The position numbers and the translations under genes were made by a program. Source: Flavobacterium ammonificans (GTDB taxonomy: Bacteria; Bacteroidota; Bacteroidia; Flavobacteriales; Flavobacteriaceae). Taken from it: 64,000 nt of DNA. Positions 7,448-13,023 of the stretch are shown in pieces. The stretch is from positions 806,001 through 870,000 of the forward strand of contig NZ_AP025185.1 in NCBI RefSeq assembly GCF_020886115.1, written 5' to 3'. How positions within the stretch are numbered: the first letter of the stretch is position 1; each line of letters begins with the position of its first letter. The notes below the pieces were generated by a model that did no database searches, was not told the origin of the DNA, and saw nothing but the letters and a program-made list of their open reading frames with translations.

Positions 7448-9103
7448 TTAGTCTGATTTAGTGCCAATTCTCATTACTTTCATTTCAAACTCTTCTCTTG
7501 GTCCTCTAGCCTTATTTTTGATTTGTGAACGATAGTTATAAATCGTGGAGGGAGAATAGCGAAGAAAGTCGGCAATTTTAGCACTGTCTTTAATGCCAAG
7601 ACGAATCAAGGCAAAAATCCGTAACTCAGGATTTAAGAGTTCCCCTTTTTTGACAACTAAAGTTTCTGGTTCTGTCAATAAAGTTTTGAACTCTTCCACA
7701 AAAGTGGGAAAAAGTTGGACAAAGGTTTGATCAAATTGCGAATAGAATTCTTTCAATTCTTTGTCGATAAACGCTTTTGATTTAACGGTACTGATTAAGT
7801 CGTTTACTTTACCAGCAGTCGCCATCACTTTTAGTTTTTGGCTATACTCTTCCATTTTTCCAATATAAATGGAACATTGATCCATATAGCGCCCAATATA
7901 AATTTCTTTCAGTAAACTCGTTTCGGCAAGTGCTGAATTCGTTTGATTTAATGCCGTGTTAAATCCTTGTAATTGTTGGTTTGCAATTGAAAGTTGGTGA
8001 TTTGCTTGTTCCACATTTTTTTGTGCTTTAGCCAGTTTGTTCATTTGTTTGAAGAGCAAAATCAAAACACCAATAAGAAACAAAGACAAAATACTAACGC
8101 TAATCAAAAAGACAATTAACTGCGATTGATTTGACTTGTTTTTGGCTTCATAACTTTCGTTAATGATGGGTAACATTTTTGATATTTCGTAGGTTCGAAG
8201 TTTAGAATTGCAAAAAACTGCATCGTCAAGAGAACGTTTTGTGTATTCATAGGCGGTTTCGATTTCTCCTTCTTCATGCAACAATAATGCTAGTTTTCGT
8301 AAAGAAATATTTTCTTTTTTTACTAATTCCAAGTCTGAAATGGCCGAAATAGCGAGCCATTTTTTCTCTTCTTCTTTCGATTTTCTGTACCGAAAAGTTT
8401 CCGATACTATATAAGCGATAACCGCTCTATTAGGATCAGTTTTTGGAGTTCTATTAAAAACAGGAAACAATAATTGATAGGCTTGCAGGTATTTTTTTTG
8501 ATTTAGCAATTGGCCTGAAAGGGCAATATAGTATAGCGTTTCGTTTTTAGGCAAATGTGCAATTGCTTTGGTTCGAAACAACTTAGATTGCTGGATGTAT
8601 TTCTTTTTCTCATCAGCGTCGTTGGCATAATTGGCTAAGCCGCCATATACGTTCTCTTTAGTCCAAAAAAAACGTCCTTTTTCTGTAGGCATTATTTGGG
8701 ACTCAACACTATTTAGAACAGCTAGGGCTTGGTCATAAGTACCTAAAGTGGTAAGGATAGAGGCTAAATCAAATTGGGATTGGTGTAATTCTTTTTTAGT
8801 CAATAAAGTTGCGGTATTTACCGCCTTTCTGGCATACACAAGAGCCGAATCAGATTGATAGGATCTGTACTCATGGAATAATTTAGTGTATATGGTATAA
8901 CGGACTTGTGCAGTTGAGGCTTCGTATATAGTGTTTTTAAGACCACGAATTCGATCGTTTTTTATTTTTAAATACTCTTCAGATTTGGCTAAACTGAGGT
9001 CGAGTTCTTTTTTAAAATAGGCAAAGTCTTTTTGAGCCAACACTATGCTTGAAAAAAGCAGAGCACTGAAATAAATCCAATTTTTTAAAAAAGAAAAGTT
9101 CAT
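7448..9103 (-). CDS. TPR/DUF6377 membrane-anchored transcriptional regulator (SusR-like)
   Basis: 551 aa. Signal sequence at 1-23; TPR-like helices in the first 320 residues, expected outside the inner membrane; one strong membrane segment about 324-347 (LIVFLISVSILSLFLIGVLILLF); a coiled coil after it (KLAKAQKNVEQANHQL); then a cytosolic part with an LKEIYIGRYMDQCSIYI core typical of DUF6377. It ends in a LuxR-like helix-turn-helix (GIKDSAKIADFLRYSPSTIYNYRSQIKNKA). This is the architecture of the SusR-type one-component sensors of Bacteroidetes carbohydrate loci, so the plug gene and GH3 next door are plausible targets. Gene convergent with the plug gene, 10 bp apart. Confidence 0.8.
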   Translation of the reverse strand: MNFSFLKNWIYFSALLFSSIVLAQKDFAYFKKELDLSLAKSEEYLKIKNDRIRGLKNTIYEASTAQVRYTIYTKLFHEYRSYQSDSALVYARKAVNTATLLTKKELHQSQFDLASILTTLGTYDQALAVLNSVESQIMPTEKGRFFWTKENVYGGLANYANDADEKKKYIQQSKLFRTKAIAHLPKNETLYYIALSGQLLNQKKYLQAYQLLFPVFNRTPKTDPNRAVIAYIVSETFRYRKSKEEEKKWLAISAISDLELVKKENISLRKLALLLHEEGEIETAYEYTKRSLDDAVFCNSKLRTYEISKMLPIINESYEAKNKSNQSQLIVFLISVSILSLFLIGVLILLFKQMNKLAKAQKNVEQANHQLSIANQQLQGFNTALNQTNSALAETSLLKEIYIGRYMDQCSIYIGKMEEYSQKLKVMATAGKVNDLISTVKSKAFIDKELKEFYSQFDQTFVQLFPTFVEEFKTLLTEPETLVVKKGELLNPELRIFALIRLGIKDSAKIADFLRYSPSTIYNYRSQIKNKARGPREEFEMKVMRIGTKSD

Positions 9104-9216
9104 AATTAGTGTGTTCTATTGTAAAGTAGTGTCAAACAAGATTCATGAGTATAATCTCAATGCTGTAAATTGAAATTCGTCTTTTGAATCTGCAATGTAT
9201 GAAAATCTAATAAGAA

Positions 9217-9243
9217 CAAAGATAAAGAGTAAGGCTGTCACAA
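9217..9243 (-). promoter_or_regulatory. Promoter of the SusR-like regulator gene
   Basis: Read on the minus strand, TATCTTTG (9224 to 9217) is a perfect -7 element; TTG (9243 to 9241) lies 16 bp upstream. Predicted leader of about 105 nt to the ATG at 9103. Confidence 0.45.
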
Positions 9244-9268
9244 TAGCTCCAGTAGTTGTTAAAAAAAA

Positions 9269-9294
9269 TCCGTTTTCATACTATTGAAAACGGA
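9269..9294 (-). terminator. Leftward intrinsic terminator-like hairpin
   Basis: TCCGTTTTCA (9269-9278) pairs with TGAAAACGGA (9285-9294). Read leftward, the stem is followed by a run of eight T (9261-9268 complement), the form of an intrinsic terminator. It lies upstream of the regulator's own promoter and downstream (leftward) of another -7-like element, TACCTTTG at 9355 to 9348, so it may end a short leftward transcript. Confidence 0.5.
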
Positions 9295-9320
9295 AATTAA
9301 ATGTGTTATTCACATTAATT

Positions 9321-9347
9321 GAAAAGAGTGGGGACACTTTTACAGTA
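9321..9347 (+). repeat. Direct repeat with small hairpin, copy 1
   Basis: GAAAAGA, then GTGGGGACA, then TTTTACAGTA. The same series recurs at 9797-9825 with small changes. Here AGTG (9327-9330) and CACT (9335-9338) can pair around a GGGA loop; in copy 2 the arms differ but still pair. Confidence 0.5.
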
Positions 9348-9647
9348 CAAAGGTACAACTTAATAGGATTCATTTATCGATTTGTATTTTTCCCGGTTTT
9401 TTGTAACCTAACAGAATGAGTAGTAAAAAATCTACTTTATTGATAATCGTGACATTATATAAGACAGACAAAAACAACCCTTTTTTGAAAAAATTCAGGG
9501 AAAAAGTTAATTTTTAGAGGGTTTTCAGCAGGCGGGTGCTAGTATTTAAAATTATTTAAATAATTGAAAATCAATTTTTTAAATTAAAAACAAACATTAA
9601 ATCAACCAATAAATAGTTGCTGATCTAAAAAAAATTTAAAAAAAATC

Positions 9648-9697
9648 AAAAAGTTGTAAAATCACAACTTTTATTAAAATGATATGAATTTACTTTG
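9648..9697 (+). promoter_or_regulatory. Palindromic promoter copy A (putative Crp/Fnr class II site)
   Basis: AAAAGTTGT (9649-9657) and ACAACTTTT (9664-9672) form a 9-bp perfect inverted repeat with a 6-nt spacer. TTACTTTG at 9690-9697 resembles the -7 element with one mismatch. From the T ending ACAACT (9669) to the G ending the -7 box is 28 nt, the same as at copies B and C. The palindrome centre would be near -41.5 if transcription starts about 5 nt after the -7 box, and no -33 TTTG is present, so it looks activator-dependent. It reads toward the structured RNA and the 95-aa gene. Confidence 0.65.
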
Positions 9698-9789
9698 GCA
9701 TATGAAAATCAAGAAAACATAACTCGATCTAAACAGTTAGTTTTATTTGTGTTGGATTTAAAAAAAAAGATTGATAATTTAAAAAAATA

Positions 9790-9980
9790 ATGATTAGAAA
9801 AGATGTGGGGACATTTATAACAGTATGCATTTTTAATAAAATCATGTAGTGTTTTTCTAATCATTTCCCGTGGCAATTTACTTTAGTATTGTCGATTTAG
9901 TTTCAACAATCGCAAATGCCACGGGAAACCAACCACCATACCGGCTAACCTCTTGCCGGTATGGTTTTGGTTTTTTTGGA
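9790..9980 (+). ncRNA. Candidate structured RNA or leader with three consecutive stems
   Basis: Stem I: ATGATTAGAAAA (9790-9801) with TTTTCTAATCAT (9853-9864), 12 bp perfect. Stem II: TTTCCCGTGGCA (9864-9875) with TGCCACGGGAAA (9917-9928), 12 bp perfect, with an inner ATTGT/ACAAT. Stem III: ACCATACCGGC (9935-9945) with GCCGGTATGGT (9955-9965), 11 bp perfect, followed by TTTGG and TTTTTTT, like an intrinsic terminator. The three stems abut one another, and the 95-aa gene starts 20 bp after the block. Either an independent sRNA driven by promoter A or an attenuating leader. The family is not recognised by eye. Confidence 0.6.
9797..9825 (+). repeat. Direct repeat with small hairpin, copy 2
   Basis: Second copy of the element at 9321-9347. 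ATGT (9803-9806) pairs with ACAT (9811-9814) around GGGG; both arms differ from copy 1 but remain complementary. It lies inside the loop of the first large stem of the structured RNA. Confidence 0.5.
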
Positions 9981-9999
9981 CAAAACTTAAATTTTACAA

Positions 10000-10287
10000 A
10001 TGAATATTTTAAAGTACATCATTAACGAAGAAAATATTCCAATCATTTTTAGTGAAACGATTAGTCATCAAGAAATTCTTCAAACGGGTATTGCCGCAGG
10101 ATATTTAATTTTATATTATGAGGTAGAATCAAATGTATTCTCTGTTAAATGTTTTGGACAAAGCACTACTTTAAATTTAAGTTCTACTGACCAGGACGAA
10201 GCAATAATAACCACATACTTGAATAGTAAATTTATAAACAGAGTTGACTTTTCAGAACTATTAGGTCTTGATTTTTGTAACTCTTAG
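10000..10287 (+). CDS. Small protein of unknown function (95 aa)
   Basis: 95 aa, cytosolic by appearance, with no signal peptide or membrane segment. Opening MNILKYIINEENIPIIFSETISHQEIL; the middle alternates hydrophobic residues (AAGYLILYYE, FSVKCFGQST) as in a small alpha/beta domain, and the end is acidic (SELLGLDFCNS). I do not recognise a family. It sits directly behind the terminator-like stem III, so its expression may depend on read-through from promoter A. It is convergent with the first crp gene (6 bp between stops). The length and the intact frame make it likely real. Confidence 0.6.
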   Translation: MNILKYIINEENIPIIFSETISHQEILQTGIAAGYLILYYEVESNVFSVKCFGQSTTLNLSSTDQDEAIITTYLNSKFINRVDFSELLGLDFCNS

Positions 10288-10293
10288 TTGAAT

Positions 10294-10872
10294 TTATTTT
10301 TTCTCCTTGCTTATTATTTTACTCAAATAAGTCGTGTCTACTCCTAGAAAAGATGCTAAGTGTTTTTGACTCAGTCGAGAAAAAATAGCAGCTTGTTTTT
10401 CAAAAAGATAGCTGTAGCGGTTCTCTGCACTCATAAAGCGTAAGGTACTTGCTTGTTCTTGGTAATCACAGAGTTTATCAAACAATTCATGATTAGCAAA
10501 TAAGGCCGCTTTATGGTTGTTTTTCATGATGAAATCAAGAGTGGTTTTCTTAATCGAAATGATTTCGCCATCTTCAAGCGCATCAATATAATGCTCGCTC
10601 GGTTTTTGTTTATGGTAACTACTAATTGAGGTAATGAATTCACCTTCTTTTACAAACCAAGTATTCACCTCTTTACCTTCATTAATAATGTAAACGCGTA
10701 GTAATCCTTTTTGGACATAAAAGATTTCTTTACATATTTCTCCTTCACGTAATAGAATTTCTTTTTTAGCAATTTTTTTGGTAAACATTAAAGAAACCAA
10801 TTTTTCAACTACGTGACGTTCTTTTTTTTGAAAGGAAATACCAGATTCTAGGACTTTTTCAATGATATTCAT
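10294..10872 (-). CDS. Crp/Fnr family transcriptional regulator, paralogue 1
   Basis: 192 aa. Cyclic-nucleotide-binding-like beta-roll at about 25-115 (EILLREGEICKEIFYVQKGLLRVYI, NTWFVKEGEFITSI), a long dimerisation helix about 120-150, and a C-terminal winged helix with recognition region RLSQKHLASFLGVDTTYLSKII. The Arg-Ser/Thr pair of a true cAMP pocket is not evident, so the ligand is unknown, and no Cys cluster for an Fe-S centre is seen. Third gene of a tandem of three paralogues read leftward from the promoter near 12207-12239; 51 bp separate it from the middle gene. Confidence 0.9.
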   Translation of the reverse strand: MNIIEKVLESGISFQKKERHVVEKLVSLMFTKKIAKKEILLREGEICKEIFYVQKGLLRVYIINEGKEVNTWFVKEGEFITSISSYHKQKPSEHYIDALEDGEIISIKKTTLDFIMKNNHKAALFANHELFDKLCDYQEQASTLRFMSAENRYSYLFEKQAAIFSRLSQKHLASFLGVDTTYLSKIISKEKK

Positions 10873-10923
10873 GATAGGGGCTTTTGTTAAATTTGGGTAA
10901 TTTTTTAAAATATAGAATTAGGT

Positions 10924-11499
10924 TTATTTAAACTGATTTACAATTTTACTTAAGTAGGTGCTATCTACTCCAATATAAGAGGCCAAATGTTTTTGGCTCA
11001 ATCGTTCTAAGATTTCGGGCTTTCGCTCTTTAAGAAAAAGGTAGCGCTTTTCGGATGTCATATAACGTAGCATATCGCATTGATCAGAATATTCGCAAAG
11101 GTTGTTGAATAATTCATCTATAGCAAATAAGGCAAATTTATGATTGCTTTTCAAAACCATATCCACCACATCTTTTCGAATGCTCAATACCACACTATCT
11201 TCTAATGCCTGAATGTATTCAGTAGCAGGTTCTTGTTTGTGGAAACTTTTAACTGATGTAATAAATTCTCCTTCTTTAACAAACCAAGTGTTCACTTCTT
11301 TGTCGTCATTAAGTAAATACACACGAAACAATCCCGATTGAACATAAAAAATATGTTTGTTTACATCTCCTGCATGTAAAATATGGTTTCCTTTTTTAAT
11401 TTTTTTGGTAAAAGGCAACGTAGCTAATTGTTCAAGAAGTGGTATATCTTTCTTTTTAAAGAATTTTTCAAGTCCAATAACGCGGTTGATAATATTCAT
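10924..11499 (-). CDS. Crp/Fnr family transcriptional regulator, paralogue 2
   Basis: 191 aa with the same layout as its two neighbours: beta-roll (HILHAGDVNKHIFYVQSGLFRVYL, NTWFVKEGEFITSV), dimer helix, HTH (RLSQKHLASYIGVDSTYLSKIV). The HTH recognition segments of the three are nearly the same, so they may compete for the same DNA site, while the sensor domains differ more. This fits paralogues with one operator and different signals. Only 25 bp separate it from paralogue 3, supporting one transcript. Confidence 0.9.
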   Translation of the reverse strand: MNIINRVIGLEKFFKKKDIPLLEQLATLPFTKKIKKGNHILHAGDVNKHIFYVQSGLFRVYLLNDDKEVNTWFVKEGEFITSVKSFHKQEPATEYIQALEDSVVLSIRKDVVDMVLKSNHKFALFAIDELFNNLCEYSDQCDMLRYMTSEKRYLFLKERKPEILERLSQKHLASYIGVDSTYLSKIVNQFK

Positions 11500-11524
11500 G
11501 GTATTTAGTATTTAGTAAACAAGT

Positions 11525-12103
11525 TCACTCTTTATGACTTGCAATTATTTTATTCAAATAAGTAGTTTCTATGCCCAAGAAAGAAGCTACATGCTTTTGA
11601 CTCACTCGCTCCAAGACCTCAGGGTTTCTATTTTTCAAAAACTCGTATTTTTTTTCAGCAGATAGAATTCGTAAATATTGACATTGATCACTGTATTCGC
11701 ATAACTTTATATACAATTGTTTGATAGCAAAAAGTGCTAATTTATGATTGTGTTTGAGCACCATAGAATAAGTGCTTTTTTTGAACGATATAATTTCACA
11801 ATCTTCTAAGGCTTGAATGAATTCTTCGCTAGGAGTTTCATTATAATAGCTGTTAACAGAACTTATAAATTCATTTTCCTTGACAAACCAAGTGTTAATT
11901 TCTTTTTCCTCATATACCATGTATACTCTCAGCAAACCTTTTTTTACATAAAAAATACGATCGTTGATTTCGCCTGCGCGAAGTAAAAATTCTTTTTTCT
12001 TGTATTTTTTGCTAAAAAGAAATTGGGCAAATTTTTGAATAAAAGAAAAGTCAGATTCTTTAGGAGCAAGCTTTGGGTCTTTTTTGTCAGATTGAGATTT
12101 CAT
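11525..12103 (-). CDS. Crp/Fnr family transcriptional regulator, paralogue 3 (promoter-proximal)
   Basis: 192 aa from the ATG at 12103, matching the 191-192 aa of the two paralogues. The longer frame to 12175 would add 24 residues the others lack. Beta-roll EFLLRAGEINDRIFYVKKGLLRVYM and NTWFVKENEFISSV; HTH RVSQKHVASFLGIETTYLNKII. The N-terminus (KSQSDKKDPKLAPKESD) is charged and differs from the paralogues. First gene of the triplet. Its predicted leftward promoter (TATATTTG at 12214 to 12207) abuts palindrome B, so autoregulation is likely. Confidence 0.88.
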   Translation of the reverse strand: MKSQSDKKDPKLAPKESDFSFIQKFAQFLFSKKYKKKEFLLRAGEINDRIFYVKKGLLRVYMVYEEKEINTWFVKENEFISSVNSYYNETPSEEFIQALEDCEIISFKKSTYSMVLKHNHKLALFAIKQLYIKLCEYSDQCQYLRILSAEKKYEFLKNRNPEVLERVSQKHVASFLGIETTYLNKIIASHKE

Positions 12104-12206
12104 GGGTAAAAGATTTTGGGTTTGGGTAATTGTAAATCGGTGGTTCAAGCCAATTATTTTTAGCACATAAAACACTCTAAAACGCTTAAAAAGCCGATTA
12201 ACAACA

Positions 12207-12287
12207 CAAATATATTGAAAAAAATCCTGTTTTTTTCAAAAAGTTGTGATTTCACAACTTTTTAATGAAACCAGCAGTTTATTTTTG
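12207..12287. promoter_or_regulatory. Divergent promoter region with palindrome copy B
   Basis: AAAAAGTTGTGA (12238-12249) and TCACAACTTTTT (12252-12263) are a 12-bp perfect inverted repeat with a 2-nt centre. Rightward, TATTTTTG (12280-12287) matches TAnnTTTG and ends 28 nt after ACAACT. Leftward, TATATTTG (12214 to 12207) is a perfect -7 element; its TTG (12239 to 12237), 22 bp away, lies inside the palindrome's left arm. One site can therefore act on both the crp triplet and the rightward unit. Confidence 0.7.
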
Positions 12288-12331
12288 GCCAATGAATAAA
12301 AGAAGAAGTATTAAAACAACTAATTAGTAAC

Positions 12332-12421
12332 ATGAAAACAAGATGGCTTGTAAATTTTTTAAAAGAAAATCAAATTTACTCATCGTGCCCGAAAGCGAGA
12401 TACTTGTCTTTTATACAATGA
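12332..12421 (+). CDS. Possible micro-ORF 1 (29 aa)
   Basis: ATG 12332 to TGA 12421, opening MKTRWLVNFLKENQ and ending RYLSFIQ; basic, with one amphipathic stretch. It is the first ATG about 40 nt downstream of the expected start of the transcript from promoter B. Its stop overlaps the next ATG as ATGA (12418-12421), an arrangement often seen in translational coupling. Too short to judge coding by eye. Confidence 0.3.
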   Translation: MKTRWLVNFLKENQIYSSCPKARYLSFIQ

Positions 12422-12507
12422 TAAAAAAAATGAAAAAACGACATCCGCATTTAAATCCGGAAAAAATAGTAAAGAAACTATACCCTTATTATTCAATAAA
12501 AAAATAG
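12418..12507 (+). CDS. Possible micro-ORF 2 (29 aa, very basic)
   Basis: ATG 12418 to TAG 12507: MIKKMKKRHPHLNPEKIV, then KKLYPYYSIKK. Strongly cationic. It begins inside the stop of micro-ORF 1. The pair could also be one older ORF split by a frameshift. No family recognised. Confidence 0.3.
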   Translation: MIKKMKKRHPHLNPEKIVKKLYPYYSIKK

Positions 12508-12525
12508 TTAAAACGATTTATTTAT

Positions 12526-12626
12526 AATTCAATTGTGTTGCCCCTAGACGAAGATCCCAAATCTTTACTGTTTAATCAACAAAAAACTAGTCGCTATTGC
12601 GGCTAGTTTATGATTAAAATTGAATT
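12526..12626 (+). ncRNA. Nested hairpin element, possible small RNA 3' end or terminator
   Basis: Three nested stems: AATTCAATT (12526-12534) with AATTGAATT (12618-12626); TTTAATCA (12571-12578) with TGATTAAA (12611-12618); and AAACTAGTCGC (12584-12594) with GCGGCTAGTTT (12599-12609) around loop TATT, with one G-U pair. The outer and middle stems share base 12618, so they cannot both be fully formed. The element lies at the end of the unit driven by promoter B and just before promoter C, so it probably ends or processes that transcript. Confidence 0.45.
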
Positions 12627-12654
12627 ATTTTATAATATTTAGTAGTATTTTTTC

Positions 12655-12704
12655 AAAAACTTGTGATTTTGCAACTTTTTAATGGAATTTGTATTTTATG
12701 TTTG
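12655..12704 (+). promoter_or_regulatory. Palindromic promoter copy C, upstream of the adhesin operon
   Basis: AAAAACTTGT (12655-12664), a 6-nt spacer GATTTT, then GCAACTTTTT (12671-12680): the same core TTGT-N6-RCAA as copies A and B with two mismatched pairs. The flanks match copy B closely (TTTTTTCAAAAA before, CAACTTTTTAATG after). TATGTTTG (12697-12704) is a perfect -7 element whose final G is 28 nt after GCAACT, identical spacing to A and B. No -33 TTTG. It should drive the operon starting at 13024. Confidence 0.7.
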
Positions 12705-12842
12705 CAAACATTTTTATATTAATTGTAAGAATAATTTGTTTTATTTTCAGTGCAATAGTATTTGTAGAGTTTCAATTTTCATTTTTTTAAGTTTTTTAAA
12801 TACAAATTAGTAATTGTGCCCCATTAAAAAATAATTCAAATA

Positions 12843-13013
12843 ATGATGATAAAATTAATTCTAGTTGCCCAAAACATTTCCCCCAGTATGTCTTTTATGG
12901 CGATTTTGTTTTTTCGAAATATTAAATTGAATATAACTCCACCTTATATGGCAACTAGCCATCACGTAACGCTTTTTCTGAGGCATTACAGTATTAAAAA
13001 AAATAAAATATAA
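12843..13013 (+). CDS. Possible small ORF in the adhesin operon leader (56 aa)
   Basis: Two adjacent ATGs (12843, 12846) open a 56-codon frame: MMIKLILVAQNISPSMSFMA, then ILFFRNIKL; it ends YSIKKNKI. It ends 10 bp before the first adhesin ATG. A hydrophobic first half could act as a signal-like segment. It may be a leader peptide or merely chance in an AT-rich leader. Confidence 0.3.
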   Translation: MMIKLILVAQNISPSMSFMAILFFRNIKLNITPPYMATSHHVTLFLRHYSIKKNKI

Positions 13014-13023
13014 TTATAAGTTC

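Larger units (their letters stand above)
9104..9999. other. Long non-coding region between the SusR-like gene and the 95-aa gene
   Basis: About 900 bp with no convincing ORF. It holds, left to right, the leftward promoter at 9217-9243, the leftward hairpin at 9269-9294, two copies of a 27-29 nt repeat (9321-9347, 9797-9825), palindromic promoter A (9648-9697) and a run of nested hairpins (9790-9980). The stretch 9360-9640 is AT-rich with nothing recognised. Confidence 0.6.
12104..13023. other. Non-coding and micro-ORF region between crp3 and the adhesin operon
   Basis: About 900 bp without a gene of normal size. It contains divergent promoter/palindrome B, two overlapping 29-codon ORFs (12332-12507), a nested hairpin element (12526-12626), promoter C (12655-12704) and a 56-codon ORF (12843-13013) just before the first adhesin gene. 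Confidence 0.6.

Noticed and set aside
9591-9598. Leftward promoter next to palindrome A
   Set aside because: The leftward -7-like word has a mismatch, and its distance from the palindrome (about 69 nt) differs from the B arrangement.
9104-13023. IS200/IS605-like element or integron from the hairpins
   Set aside because: No transposase or integrase ORF, no target duplication or attachment-like site; the hairpins fit RNA or terminators better.
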